Source: Clostridium pasteurianum DSM 525 = ATCC 6013
GTDB taxonomy: Bacteria; Bacillota; Clostridia; Clostridiales; Clostridiaceae
Length of the DNA stretch: 64,000 nucleotides
Direction: 5' to 3'
Assembly: GCF_000807255.1 (NCBI RefSeq)
Contig: NZ_CP009268.1
Location: 588,384-652,383 of the forward strand
The translations under genes and the position numbers were made by a program. A model generated the notes under the pieces. The model saw only the letters and a list, made by a program, of their open reading frames with translations, had not been told where the DNA came from and searched no databases. Each line of letters starts with the position of its first letter. Position 1 is the first letter of the stretch. Shown piece after piece: positions 1-9,010 of this stretch.

Positions 1-1337
1 TGTTTTCTTGCCTGAGTACGTCTTCTGTCAGGTACGTGAAGGCACCAGTCTGGATGAGCTCTATATAAGTCACTGTCAGGAGATACCATTTCAGGCTCAA
101 ACCATAAACCAAATTTTAAATCCAGATTATTTATTCTATTTGCCAAATCGTCTAGGCCATTAGGGAGTTTTTTTTCATCTACAACCCAATCTCCTAAAGA
201 GCAATCATCATTGTCTCTTTTACCAAACCAGCCATCATCCAGTACAAAGAGCTCAATACCAAGCTCCTTAGCAACGGAAGCAATGTTTTCTATTTTTTCT
301 GCATTAAAGTTAAAATAAGTTGCCTCCCAGTTATTTACAAGGACAGGTCTTGTTTTATCTCTGAAGTTGCCTCTGCATAGTCTACTGCGATAGAGTTTAT
401 GATAAGTTCTTGACATTTCACCTAGACCCTTTGAAGAATATACCAGTACAGCTTCAGGTGATTGGAAAGCCTCACCAGATTCTAAAAGCCATGAAAAATC
501 AAATGGATTTATACCAATAGATACTCTGGTAGTTTTATATTGATCTACCTCTGCCTGGGCTATGAAATTTCCACTGTAAATTAAGTTAAAGCCATAAACC
601 TCTCCATGGTCTTCTGTAGCATCTTTACTTAGAATTGCTATGAAAGGATTATGTTGATGACTGCTTGCACCACGTCTGCTTTCAACGGATTGATTTCCAT
701 TTATAAGAGGAGTTCTTTCGATTAATCTTTCTCTTGCCCAAGAACCATGAAGGTGCATAAAATCGTAATTACAATGGTTAAAATCAATACTTGTACTCAA
801 GGCACTAAGCAGTTTTAATTTTGTATTGCCGCTATTTACAAAACGTACATTTCTAGTAATAGCATCATAGTCTTTATAAGCTGTATAGGATAATATTACA
901 TCTAGCCCTATTAATGAGTCCTTTAATGTTATTTCTAAAGTTTCAGCTTCATCATCACTTTCTACATAAGTAGCAGGCAGCCCCTGAAGTTTTGATTTAC
1001 CTTTTGTAATCTTATGGGAGTCATATCTTAAATCGGTTATAGTTGATCCATTTTCCAGCTGTACTTCATAAGCAGGCACTCTAAAGTCGCTGGTACCATA
1101 GCCTGGATATTCCTGAGGTAATGTGTCCAGGGATAGTGATTCATTATCTGGATCTGTATTTGGTGAAAAAGATCCTCTTCGTTTAGTGTATGAAAGTTCA
1201 TTTACATTAAAGCTTTTTAGTTTTCTTCCCCAATATAGATGAGTTAGGTAATTGTAATCATTTATTCCTATTATATAACTGCTGTCACCAGCTGTAAGGT
1301 GAAAAGATTTTGTATTTTCATCATAAATAATACTCAT
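1..1337 (-). CDS. Alpha-galactosidase, GH36 family (3' part outside window)
   Basis: About 445 residues are visible, reading from the ATG at 1337 leftwards to the window edge without a stop; GH36 enzymes are about 730 residues, so roughly the C-terminal 40% is outside. The N-terminal beta-sandwich domain is followed by the start of the TIM barrel, with the GH36-typical stretches NNWEATYFNF, DDGWFGKR, GLWFEPEMV and HPDW. The catalytic nucleophile motif (KWDMNR-type) would lie beyond position 1 and cannot be checked. A good RBS (GGAGGTT) precedes the start. The enzyme releases galactose from raffinose- or melibiose-type sugars, feeding the Leloir genes galK/galT/galE also present here. It is divergent from an AraC regulator and has a candidate GalR operator at 1528. 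Confidence in family is high; precise substrate is inferred. Confidence 0.93.
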   Translation of the reverse strand, partial: MSIIYDENTKSFHLTAGDSSYIIGINDYNYLTHLYWGRKLKSFNVNELSYTKRRGSFSPNTDPDNESLSLDTLPQEYPGYGTSDFRVPAYEVQLENGSTITDLRYDSHKITKGKSKLQGLPATYVESDDEAETLEITLKDSLIGLDVILSYTAYKDYDAITRNVRFVNSGNTKLKLLSALSTSIDFNHCNYDFMHLHGSWARERLIERTPLINGNQSVESRRGASSHQHNPFIAILSKDATEDHGEVYGFNLIYSGNFIAQAEVDQYKTTRVSIGINPFDFSWLLESGEAFQSPEAVLVYSSKGLGEMSRTYHKLYRSRLCRGNFRDKTRPVLVNNWEATYFNFNAEKIENIASVAKELGIELFVLDDGWFGKRDNDDCSLGDWVVDEKKLPNGLDDLANRINNLDLKFGLWFEPEMVSPDSDLYRAHPDWCLHVPDRRRTQARK

Positions 1338-1527
1338 ATAATAACCTCCTTAGAATATGTAATAGAATAATTTTATTGATACTATTACATTTATTTAAAA
1401 ATTTAGTTTTCTTTAAAACTTAGTAAGTGCAAACTTTCAATAAGTAATGTTAATTTACTGTATTGTATTTAAATTAATATTTTAATACAATACAGTAAGT
1501 AAAAATTTGTAGTAAAATAAAAGTAAA

Positions 1528-1541
1528 AGAAAACGTTTGCT
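1528..1541. promoter_or_regulatory. Candidate LacI/GalR-type operator (AGAAAACGTTTGCT)
   Basis: A 14-bp imperfect palindrome closely related to AGAAAAGGTTTTCT, which recurs near the other galactose genes. It lies in the 1338-1773 divergent intergenic region between the alpha-galactosidase and the AraC gene. That region is otherwise AT-rich and shows no coding potential. It also partly resembles a CcpA cre site, so the binding protein is an inference. Confidence 0.5.
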
Positions 1542-1773
1542 ATAATAATTATAGAAATTATTATAAGTAAATGAAATGGATAAATATAAGATAAATATGG
1601 TATAATCTAAGATATAGTATTTATTATTATACTTATGGAATTATTATAAACTGAATTAAATCTATTCATTAAAATTAAATATTAAACGAAAATGTCTTTT
1701 TATAATTTGTGTAAAATTACTGTAAATACAAGATGTATAAGTAAGTAGAGATTCATAGATGGGAGATTTTTAT

Positions 1774-2616
1774 ATGGAATCTAAAAGGGAAATAACATTC
1801 TTTTCTACAGTTAATAAAGAGAGTTCTGATCTTATAGTGTATCAGTGCGGCATGGAAAAATGTAATTCTTCCTATGCCTTTGGACCAGCAGTAAGAGATC
1901 ACTATTTAATTCATTTTATATTAGAAGGAAAAGGTAAATTTTGCGTTAAGGATAAATTGTATAAGCTGGAAAAAAATCAGGGATTTTTAATATGTCCCAA
2001 TACTATTACCTATTACGAAGCGGATAAGAAGGAGCCTTGGATATATACCTGGGTTGGATTTAAGGGAATTAAAGCTGAAAACTATCTTAAACTGGCTAAT
2101 TTAGAGGAAAGCAACCCTATATTTTCCTATGAGGAAGGGGATTTAGTTAAAAAATGCTTTGAGGAAATGAGAAAGGCATCAGAGCTTAAAAAGGGAAAAG
2201 AATTGAGGCTTCAAGGATTACTGGCAATCTTTCTTTCAGAGTTAATTGAAAAATCTCATGTAGATGAAGCTATAGACAATAATTATAAAGAGCTTTACAT
2301 TAAAAAAACTTTAAATTTTATTGAAACTAATTTTTCAAGAAGTGTAACTGTATCAAAATTAGCACAGAATATAGGTTTAAATAAAAACTATTTTAGTGCC
2401 TTTTTTAGAGAAAATATGGGTATGTCTCCACAACAATACCTAATAAAGTTCAGGATGAATAGAGCTCGTGAACTCATGAATAATGCTAGTCTTACCATAA
2501 GTGATATAGCAAGGTCCGTTGGCTATAATGATCCTCTTGGATTTTCAAAGATATTCAAGAAGACTATGGGGGTATCACCAAAGGATTATAGGAAGAGTTA
2601 TTTAGGAAAAATATAA
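1774..2616 (+). CDS. AraC-family transcriptional regulator (cupin plus HTH)
   Basis: A 280-residue AraC/XylS-type regulator. The N-terminal half is a cupin-like sugar-sensing domain (HYLIHFILEGKGKF, WIYTWVGFKG). The C-terminal ~100 residues form the double helix-turn-helix (SRSVTVSKLAQNIGLNKNYF and ISDIARSVGYNDPLGFSKIFKK), ending SPKDYR. An upstream ATG at 1759 is in frame, but the RBS (GGGAG) lies at 1761-1765, just before the ATG at 1774, so the shorter start is preferred. It is divergently oriented to the alpha-galactosidase, as is usual for MsmR/RafR-like activators of oligosaccharide genes. That target is inferred from position only. Confidence 0.9.
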   Translation: MESKREITFFSTVNKESSDLIVYQCGMEKCNSSYAFGPAVRDHYLIHFILEGKGKFCVKDKLYKLEKNQGFLICPNTITYYEADKKEPWIYTWVGFKGIKAENYLKLANLEESNPIFSYEEGDLVKKCFEEMRKASELKKGKELRLQGLLAIFLSELIEKSHVDEAIDNNYKELYIKKTLNFIETNFSRSVTVSKLAQNIGLNKNYFSAFFRENMGMSPQQYLIKFRMNRARELMNNASLTISDIARSVGYNDPLGFSKIFKKTMGVSPKDYRKSYLGKI

Positions 2617-2620
2617 TAGT

Positions 2621-2675
2621 AAAAGTCAGGAACTTTTAATCCGAAAATGATCAGAAGTTCTTGACTTTCTTTTTG
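2621..2675 (+). terminator. Rho-independent terminator after the AraC gene
   Basis: Inverted repeat AAAGTCAGGAACTT / AAGTTCTTGACTTT followed by a T-rich run, immediately after the stop codon at 2616. Confidence 0.85.
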
Positions 2676-2712
2676 ATTATTATGTTATATAATAAATTTT
2701 ATTCGTATATTT

Positions 2713-3429
2713 TTACCTACTATAGCTTGAAGAGTTTTTAACTCTAATTTTGTTGATTTTTAACTGCTTTAGAAGCTTTAATAGTGAATATGAAGCAAAG
2801 ATAAAAGAGTAACCAATTAATCTTATTAAATCAATTTTTTCATCGTTTAATAATACAATTAATATATGTATATATGAGAGAAAATAAAATGGATAGGCCC
2901 ATCTCTGAAGTTTTTTCCACTGTAAAGCATTCATTTTAGTTCTTACTTTTTTAAAGGATGTAATAAAAAGTGGAATTAATATAACAAAGGCTGTTAATCC
3001 AACTGCCATATAAATTAAATATAATGTTGAATTTGTTTTGCCGCTGAGTATATTGGGAAGTTTTAATACGAAGAATCTAACTAAATATAAAATTCCGTGA
3101 GGCAATATAAATATGGAACCTAAAATTGCTAATTGAGCTCTAATACTGAATAACTTTCTTGTTATGTTCCACTTTGTGTTTAGTGCTCCTGCAAACATTA
3201 CTAGAATAAAAAAGGATACAGCAACATTTCCATGCATAAAGGCCTTTTCTACACTCAGAATTAATCCACTTAGTTTAGCATTTGAAAGAAGCCTCAATAT
3301 CTCATATATACTTATTAATATGGAGATAAATGCAGCTAAAGAATAATAAATACTATAACGGGTTTTGATACTGGAAGTAAAGCCTAAAGATAAAATAGTG
3401 ATTATAGCTAATGAGTAAATAAAAATCAT
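2713..3429 (-). CDS. Ferric-reductase-like / MsrQ-like heme membrane protein
   Basis: A predicted integral membrane protein of about 238 residues with six or so hydrophobic segments. The stretch W-K-K-L-Q-R-W-A-Y-P-F-Y-F-L-S-Y-I-H-I resembles the 'W+kLqrlaY..Yfl.liH' signature of the ferric-reductase-like transmembrane (MsrQ/YedZ) family. In that family histidines ligand heme; other candidate histidines (MHGN, LPHGILY) are visible. A longer ATG start exists at 3474. The ATG at 3429 has the RBS (GGAG, 8 nt spacing), so the shorter form is chosen. A Fur-type box sits 24 bp upstream of that start, supporting an iron-related role. Whether it reduces ferric iron or serves another heme electron-transfer function is not decided by sequence. 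Confidence 0.7.
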   Translation of the reverse strand: MIFIYSLAIITILSLGFTSSIKTRYSIYYSLAAFISILISIYEILRLLSNAKLSGLILSVEKAFMHGNVAVSFFILVMFAGALNTKWNITRKLFSIRAQLAILGSIFILPHGILYLVRFFVLKLPNILSGKTNSTLYLIYMAVGLTAFVILIPLFITSFKKVRTKMNALQWKKLQRWAYPFYFLSYIHILIVLLNDEKIDLIRLIGYSFIFASYSLLKLLKQLKINKIRVKNSSSYSR

Positions 3430-3452
3430 ATATGTATCTCCTTTGCAAATAA

Positions 3453-3467
3453 TGATAATGAATATCA
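3453..3467. promoter_or_regulatory. Fur-type box upstream of the ferric-reductase-like gene
   Basis: TGATAATGAATATCA matches the Gram-positive 7-1-7 Fur motif (TGATAATNATTATCA) at 14 of 15 positions, counting the free centre as a match. It lies just upstream of the 3429 start codon on the minus strand. The match is read directly; repression by Fur is inferred. Confidence 0.6.
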
Positions 3468-3619
3468 GTATCAATTTTAAATTAATGTGGTATTAATGTC
3501 AATATGATTTTAAATTTCAAGTATATTTTTATATTAATCACTCAATCAAATAATTTTAAATGATATAATATATATTAGATTAACTCTAATTTAGAAAGGA
3601 ATGGAGAATTACATAAAAT

Positions 3620-3904
3620 ATGAAAGATTTCTTTATTATGGGATTTTTAATTGCAATTGCAGGAATTTCCATAATAGCTATATTAATTTTAATAGTTACT
3701 ATTTTTATAACATCTATAAATGGAACCATTCGCATAATTTCTGTATTGGCACAAAATAGAAATGTCCGTATTATATATATTGTTTCTATGGCATTACCTG
3801 TAATCAATATTATTAGTATGATTTCTCTATGTTATATTGCAAATAATAAATTGAAGCAAGTTCTTAATTCAAGTGGAGATTCTTTTATCCCATCTGAATT
3901 TTAG
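3620..3904 (+). CDS. Small membrane protein whose C-terminus is encoded by a repeat
   Basis: A 94-residue protein, not recognised, with three hydrophobic segments (about residues 5-32, 50-62, 64-75). RBS GGAG lies 15-20 nt upstream of ATG. The last ~17 residues (LKQVLNSSGDSFIPSEF) are not a natural membrane-protein tail. They are encoded by copy 1 of the repeat described at 3851. The same peptide with small changes ends the AraC protein at 16929-17708. The original C-terminus has therefore probably been replaced by insertion of the repeat. Confidence 0.5.
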   Translation: MKDFFIMGFLIAIAGISIIAILILIVTIFITSINGTIRIISVLAQNRNVRIIYIVSMALPVINIISMISLCYIANNKLKQVLNSSGDSFIPSEF

Positions 3905-3936
3905 AACTGCAAATGCATGGATTATTTGGCGTTGAA
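3851..3936 (+). repeat. Repeat copy 1 (IS605/tnpB-end-like), coding tail type
   Basis: Begins TTGAAGCAAGTTCTTAATTC and runs to TTGGCGTTGAA. It is about 90% identical by eye to the copies at 9011 and 16850. The first ~54 bases are an open frame ending in TAG and are followed by a conserved non-coding part with GAACTGCAAATGCATGG. This copy loses similarity after GGCGTTGAA and lacks the distal hairpin arm seen in the other two. Each copy starts right after TTGA, reminiscent of IS200/IS605 target-side insertion. The origin from a tnpB right end is inferred. Confidence 0.75.
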
Positions 3937-3956
3937 AGAATGAAACTCTTCTTAGT

Positions 3957-4020
3957 TGATAGTGGACAGTGGGTGGTTAAAAGTGTAAAAAGTTTAACCA
4001 ACTGTCAACTACCCGCTATC
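3957..4020. terminator. Large imperfect hairpin between convergent genes
   Basis: Arms GATAGTGGACAGTGGGTGG and CAACTACCCGCTATC fold back around TTAAA/TTTAA with a short AT loop. It lies between the small membrane protein gene and the oppositely oriented epimerase gene, so a bidirectional terminator is plausible, although no clean T-run follows. Confidence 0.4.
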
Positions 4021-4099
4021 CACTTATTAAGTGTATTTATTACTGGAACTTTTTCATATTTGATATTTGTTCTTTAAAATTTATACTTTAATTCTATGG

Positions 4100-5041
4100 T
4101 TATTTTTCCACTTTTCTAAGTGCTAGTGAAATTTCGAATTGTAGAGGCTCCTTTGGGGTCAAATAGTACAATTTATTATTATTAAAGGCAGTGTCTATAT
4201 CATCATAGAAGCTGTTTGTAGGTTCAAGGGCACAGTTATAGTCACCCCTAAAGCCACCTTCAGTTACCCAAAATCCAACATAGGGAAGTTTATTCTTATC
4301 AAAATTTATCATAAACAGTGATGAATTTTCTGGATAATATATAGAACATTCTCCTTCATTTACGATGCCATTTATATAGTATTTTTCAGTTTTATTTAAG
4401 TCTTTGCTGCCAACTCTGTTCAAATTGTAGTCTTTGCCATTTATATCTTTGGTTACAGGGTAGCTGTGAATTGAATTCTTTTTGCCTAGTACTGTGCTGT
4501 CATGAACATTTATAATTTCGGTAGTATCCTTTGGAAAGTATATTTCCATATCTTCACTGCAATTTACAAGGCAGTGCATGGCCCAAATGCAAGGGAAAGG
4601 GGATGTCCCCTTATTTGCTATGGTATATTTTATTTTAACTGTATCTTCTTCAAGATGGATAACTTTTTTATAGTTATAGGGAAGTATGCGGCTTGAAAAA
4701 GTTAATTCAAGATAATCATCTATAAATCTATAATCAAAAGGTGAGCTCCATATTTCACCGTGATCTGGATATAAAATCTCTTGACCTTGATAGTTTATTT
4801 TAGAGATATCTATAGTAGGAAAAGCATCATCAAAACCTGAAGCATCGAAAGAACCAAAATCAGAGTTCAACTCTGGCTTTTTATAACTATCTTCTTTGTT
4901 TTGAAATAGTAATTCAAAATTTGATGATTTATTATAAATAGAAACAAGCTTACCGCCTAAGTCTGGAATAATAATAACTTTTAATAAATCGTTTTCTAAT
5001 GTTATAGAATTCATATTTTTAAAATTGCTTTTATAAATCAT
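4100..5041 (-). CDS. Aldose 1-epimerase (galactose mutarotase-like) family protein
   Basis: A 313-residue protein of the GalM/aldose-1-epimerase fold. The N-terminal ENDLLKVIIIPDLGGKLVSI and DHGEIWSSPF stretches are family-typical. Candidate catalytic residues are the histidine in AMHCLVN and the glutamate in CALEPTNSFYDD. RBS AAGGAG lies 8-10 nt before the ATG. It is divergent from the ABC importer and shares its regulatory region with an AGAAAAGGTTTTCT palindrome at 5281. Mutarotation of galactose or another aldose released by the alpha-galactosidase is the likely role. It belongs to the LacX-like branch rather than classical GalM, so the exact sugar is uncertain. Confidence 0.8.
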   Translation of the reverse strand: MIYKSNFKNMNSITLENDLLKVIIIPDLGGKLVSIYNKSSNFELLFQNKEDSYKKPELNSDFGSFDASGFDDAFPTIDISKINYQGQEILYPDHGEIWSSPFDYRFIDDYLELTFSSRILPYNYKKVIHLEEDTVKIKYTIANKGTSPFPCIWAMHCLVNCSEDMEIYFPKDTTEIINVHDSTVLGKKNSIHSYPVTKDINGKDYNLNRVGSKDLNKTEKYYINGIVNEGECSIYYPENSSLFMINFDKNKLPYVGFWVTEGGFRGDYNCALEPTNSFYDDIDTAFNNNKLYYLTPKEPLQFEISLALRKVEK

Positions 5042-5280
5042 AAAATAAAAATCTCCTTTTAATTTGTTATTTTTTAAATTGCAGTAAAAACATAAGATGA
5101 TTATGAATTGTTTTATGTATGGCAGTGTAATAAAGTATATTTACTTCAAAAATTTTTATGATAAATTTACAGAAAATTGTATATATAATTTTTATATATG
5201 TAATTTTAGTAAATAAACTTATAAAATCAACAGAGATTATAATAAAATCTTTAAAAGTTTAACTTACATATAAATAATTT

Positions 5281-5294
5281 AGAAAAGGTTTTCT
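5281..5294. promoter_or_regulatory. GalR-type operator AGAAAAGGTTTTCT
   Basis: A 14-bp palindrome (except for the GG/CC centre) in the divergent region 5042-5784 between the epimerase and ABC importer genes. Identical 14-mers occur at 22994 and 23281 and, inverted, at 61834. The rest of this 743-base gap is AT-rich with no coding potential and contains the cre-like sites listed next. Confidence 0.7.
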
Positions 5295-5601
5295 ATATTT
5301 GATTTTATCATATTTTATATATAATTAAAAGTTAAATTGAAAATATAGACATATGAACTTGGAATATAAATTCTTTTTTTGTATTTTTTAAGTCTAAGTA
5401 TAATAATAGAAAAATTTATTTAAATAGAATTTATTTCTATAAGGGTATTTAATAAAATTTTACTAAATGATATTGTTGCTTATTTTTAAGTAAAAAGTTA
5501 TATTTTTAATTTAATCTATTGAAAAACTCCAATTATTATAGACATTATTACTAATTTATTGTAGCAGATTATAATTTATCGTAGAAAATTAATATGTTAT
5601 T

Positions 5602-5636
5602 TGAAAACGTTATCTGATATAATGAAAACGTAAACA
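5602..5636 (+). promoter_or_regulatory. Two tandem CcpA cre-like sites before the ABC importer
   Basis: TGAAAACGTTATCT (5602-5615) and TGAAAACGTAAACA (5623-5636) each match the cre consensus TGWNANCGNTNWCA at 13 of 14 positions. They lie about 150-180 bp upstream of the binding-protein gene. Catabolite repression of sugar import is the likely meaning; binding by the LacI-type repressor of this window is an alternative. Confidence 0.55.
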
Positions 5637-5784
5637 AAAGTAAAATAAATAGTAAAATATCATTGAGTTTTACTTTTGATAAGTATTAAAAGCTCAACAT
5701 TTATGGAGAAATACATAAATGCGTTAACTAAAATAGAGCCGAGTCATCATATTAAATTATTAAGATAAGAGAGGGGATCTTAAA

Positions 5785-7062
5785 ATGAGGAAAAATTTAA
5801 AGAAGATTGCTGCCATTGCTTTAGGGCTTTTAACAACAATGTCTGTATTTGCGGGCTGTGGAGGTTCAAAAAGTTCTTCAGGGGGAAATGTAACACTTAC
5901 TTATTCCATTTGGGATAAAAATCAACAACCGGGAATGCAGGCTATAGCAGATGAATTTCATAAGAAAAATCCTAACATTACTGTAAAAGTAGAAGTAACA
6001 CCTTGGGATCAATATTGGACGAAGCTTGATGCAGGAGCCTCCAGTGGAACTATGCCAGATGTATTCTGGATGCATTCAAATCAATATCTAAAATATGCTA
6101 GTGGAAATATGTTGATGGATATAACTGATAGAATAAAGGATAGTAAAGAGGCCTCTATGAGTAACTTCCCTAAAGGCCTTGTAGATACTTATACTGTTAA
6201 AGGAAAATATTATGCAATGCCAAAAGATTATGCAACTATAGGATTATGGTACAATAAGACTATGTTTGATGAAAAGGGTATACCTTATCCAGATGATACC
6301 TGGGATTGGAATAAACTTTTAGAAGCTGCACAAAAATTAACGGATCCTTCAAAGGGAGTATATGGGTTTATAGCTCCAGCAGATGACGAGCAAGGCTATT
6401 ATAATTTTGTTTATCAAAATCAGGGATATATTCTTTCACCAGATAAGACAAAATCAGGATTTGATTTACCAGCTACAAAGGAAGCTATACAATGGGATGT
6501 AGATTTAAGCAGAAAATATAAAGTTTCTCCAACTCAGCAGCAATTTGCAGATACAACTTTTACACAATATTTTGAATCAGGAAAAGCTGCTATGGGATTA
6601 TTCGGATCATGGATGTTAAGTGAATTTCAAGCAAATGAGTATGTTGCGAAAAATTGTGATGTAGCTGTTATGCCAAAAGGAAAAGTAAGAGCAACTATAT
6701 ATAATGGATTGGCAAATTCTGTTTCTGCAAAGACTAAACATCCAGAAGAAGCATGGAAGTTCCTAGAATACTTAGGAAGTAAAGAAGCTAATACTATTCA
6801 CGGAGAAAAAGGCGCAGCAATATCAGCTTATAAAGGGACAGAAGAATCCTGGGTAAATGCTTTCAAAGGTTTTAATGTAAAAGTATATCCAGAAATGCTT
6901 GAATATGGAGTTGTGTTCCCTAATTCAGAAACAAAAGCAAAATGGTATCCAATTCAAAATGAAACAATGACAAAAGTTTTTAGTGGTCAACTTACTGTAG
7001 ATCAGGGAACTAGCCAGGTTACTAAACAAATGAATGATTTGTTAGCTACAGAAAAGAAATAA
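5785..7062 (+). CDS. ABC transporter sugar-binding lipoprotein
   Basis: A 425-residue family 1 extracellular solute-binding protein. The N-terminus is a lipoprotein signal peptide (KK-rich, hydrophobic, lipobox VFAGC with Cys25) followed by a Gly/Ser linker, so it is anchored outside the membrane. Motifs such as GLWYNKTMFDEKGIPYPDDTWDW and AAMGLFGSWM are typical of MalE/MsmE-like sugar receptors. RBS GAGGGGA precedes ATG. It is followed by two permease genes of the MalF/MalG type. Likely substrate is an alpha-galactoside or other oligosaccharide, given the alpha-galactosidase and operators nearby. There is no ATPase gene in the cluster, so a shared MsmK/UgpC-type ATPase encoded elsewhere is expected. 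Confidence 0.92.
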   Translation: MRKNLKKIAAIALGLLTTMSVFAGCGGSKSSSGGNVTLTYSIWDKNQQPGMQAIADEFHKKNPNITVKVEVTPWDQYWTKLDAGASSGTMPDVFWMHSNQYLKYASGNMLMDITDRIKDSKEASMSNFPKGLVDTYTVKGKYYAMPKDYATIGLWYNKTMFDEKGIPYPDDTWDWNKLLEAAQKLTDPSKGVYGFIAPADDEQGYYNFVYQNQGYILSPDKTKSGFDLPATKEAIQWDVDLSRKYKVSPTQQQFADTTFTQYFESGKAAMGLFGSWMLSEFQANEYVAKNCDVAVMPKGKVRATIYNGLANSVSAKTKHPEEAWKFLEYLGSKEANTIHGEKGAAISAYKGTEESWVNAFKGFNVKVYPEMLEYGVVFPNSETKAKWYPIQNETMTKVFSGQLTVDQGTSQVTKQMNDLLATEKK

Positions 7063-7068
7063 TTTAAT

Positions 7069-7101
7069 GTAGTAATTGGCGCAAATTGCACCAATTACTA
7101 C
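7069..7101 (+). other. Stem-loop between binding-protein and permease genes
   Basis: GTAGTAATTGGCGC / GCACCAATTACTAC forms a nearly perfect 14-bp stem with a 5-nt loop directly after the lipoprotein stop codon. No T-run follows. Such hairpins in sugar ABC operons commonly stabilise the upstream mRNA or attenuate transcription, giving excess binding protein over permease. That role is inferred. Confidence 0.6.
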
Positions 7102-7235
7102 AACCCAAATGTTAATAAATTTATCGAAAGATACTAGTGGTTTATGATATTTTATCTTATGTTAAAGTAAGACATAAGTTGGATCATATATATAATACGA
7201 TTTATTAATTAGTTATGATAGAAGGAGGAGTAAAA

Positions 7236-8153
7236 ATGAAAGCTGTAGGTAAAATTTCAGAAAAAAAGCAGACTTCAAGAAAATTTCAGGATTATACCTG
7301 GGCGTATATTATGATTGCACCTACAATAATAGGACTTATTATTTTAAATATATGGCCTCTAATTCAGACAGTTATATTGAGTTTCAATACAGTAGATGGT
7401 TTTAGTCAGATGCAGTGGAGTGGATTAAGCAATTATAAGAAATTATTTGCTGACCCTGAAGTATGGCAAGCAACTTTAAATACACTTAAATACACTATAA
7501 TTTCTGTTCCAATTGGTGTAATTCTTTCTTTAGTTGTTGCTGTACTTTTAAATGCAAATATTAAAGGAAAAACTATATATCGTGTAATTTATTTTCTACC
7601 AGTAGTTTCGGCACCGGCTGCTATAGCTATGGTTTGGAAATGGCTTTACAATTCAGAATATGGACTATTTAATTATTTATTATCTTTAGTAGGCATAAAA
7701 GGCCCAAGCTGGCTTTCTGATCCTAAACTATCTCTTTTATCTGTAATTATAGTAGGTATATGGAGTGTTTTAGGATATAATATGATAATTTTACTTGCAG
7801 GGCTTCAGGAGATTCCTAAGACTTTTTATGAAGCGGCAGAGATAGATGGGGCAGGTCCAATTAGAAGATTTTTCAGTATAACTTTTCCATTGGTATCACC
7901 TACTATGTTCTTTGTAGTTATTACATCTATAATCGGAGGACTTCAGATATTCGATTTGATATTTATGATGGTTGACAGGACAAATGCGGCATTGCAATCT
8001 ACTCAATCTTTGGTATATCTGTTTTATAAATATTCTTTTGTTATAAATGATAAAGGATATGGTTCAACCATAGTAACACTCTTATTGGCAATAATATTGA
8101 TAATAACTGTAATACAATTTAAATTACAGAAAAAATGGGTTCACTACGATTAA
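7236..8153 (+). CDS. ABC sugar transporter permease (MalF/UgpA type)
   Basis: About 305 residues with six predicted membrane segments and the binding-protein-dependent permease EAA loop (FYEAAEIDGAGPIRRFFSIT), which contacts the ATPase. An in-frame ATG at 7215 exists, but the strong RBS GAAGGAGG lies at 7221-7228, downstream of it, so translation must start at the ATG at 7236. It is co-oriented with and 19 bp upstream of the second permease. Together they would form the heterodimeric membrane channel for the lipoprotein encoded at 5785-7062. Confidence 0.92.
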   Translation: MKAVGKISEKKQTSRKFQDYTWAYIMIAPTIIGLIILNIWPLIQTVILSFNTVDGFSQMQWSGLSNYKKLFADPEVWQATLNTLKYTIISVPIGVILSLVVAVLLNANIKGKTIYRVIYFLPVVSAPAAIAMVWKWLYNSEYGLFNYLLSLVGIKGPSWLSDPKLSLLSVIIVGIWSVLGYNMIILLAGLQEIPKTFYEAAEIDGAGPIRRFFSITFPLVSPTMFFVVITSIIGGLQIFDLIFMMVDRTNAALQSTQSLVYLFYKYSFVINDKGYGSTIVTLLLAIILIITVIQFKLQKKWVHYD

Positions 8154-8172
8154 TTTTATGGAGGTGTAAATT

Positions 8173-9000
8173 ATGGAAAATAATAATTCAAAATCAAATA
8201 TTATTGTTCATATTATATTGATAATAGGAGCTTTTGCAATGTTACTTCCATTTTTATGGATGATAATAACTTCATTGAAAACTCTTACGGAATCAACACA
8301 GGTTCCACCTACGTTTATTCCTAAAATTTTTAATATTGGAAATTATAGTGATGTTTGGAATCAACTGCCCTTTGCTAGTTTTTATGTAAATACATTTCTT
8401 ATGATGCTCTTTAGAATTATATTCTCAGTTTTCTTTAGTGCTATGGCAGCCTACGCTTTTGCCAGAATAGAATTTCCAGGGAAGAATGCTTTCTTTATGA
8501 TAATACTTATACAGATGATGATTCCAGGACAAATATTCATAATTCCACAATATCTTATAGTTTCAAAGCTCGGCTTATTAAACTCTGTAGGAGCTTTAGT
8601 GGTACCGGGAATTGTAAGTGCCTTTGGTACATTCCTCTTAAGACAGTTCTTTATAGGAATACCTGTAGAATTGGAAGAAGCAGCAGTACTTGATGGATGT
8701 AACAGGTGGCAAATATTTTATAAAATAATGTTACCATTAACCAAATCAGGACTAGTTGCCATTGGAATATTTACTGCATTATTTGCATGGAAGGACTTGA
8801 TGTGGCCTTTAATTGTAAATACATCCATAGAAAAAATGCCTTTAGCATCAGGACTAGCATCACTTCAAGGTCAGTATGCTACAAACTTCCCACAGCTTAT
8901 GGCAGGTTCAATGATAGCTATATGGCCTATGCTTATACTATTTATAATATTCCAGAAACAATTCATCCAAGGTATAGCAAGCACAGGTTCAAAGAATTAA
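8173..9000 (+). CDS. ABC sugar transporter permease (MalG/UgpE type)
   Basis: A 275-residue inner-membrane permease with six predicted transmembrane segments and the EAA loop LEEAAVLDGCNRWQIFYKI. RBS TGGAGGTG lies 8 nt before ATG. It is the last gene of the importer operon. Copy 2 of the repeat begins 10 bp after the stop codon, and a terminator follows the repeat. Unlike copies 1 and 3, the repeat here did not alter the protein end. Confidence 0.92.
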   Translation: MENNNSKSNIIVHIILIIGAFAMLLPFLWMIITSLKTLTESTQVPPTFIPKIFNIGNYSDVWNQLPFASFYVNTFLMMLFRIIFSVFFSAMAAYAFARIEFPGKNAFFMIILIQMMIPGQIFIIPQYLIVSKLGLLNSVGALVVPGIVSAFGTFLLRQFFIGIPVELEEAAVLDGCNRWQIFYKIMLPLTKSGLVAIGIFTALFAWKDLMWPLIVNTSIEKMPLASGLASLQGQYATNFPQLMAGSMIAIWPMLILFIIFQKQFIQGIASTGSKN

Positions 9001-9010
9001 TCTAAAAACT

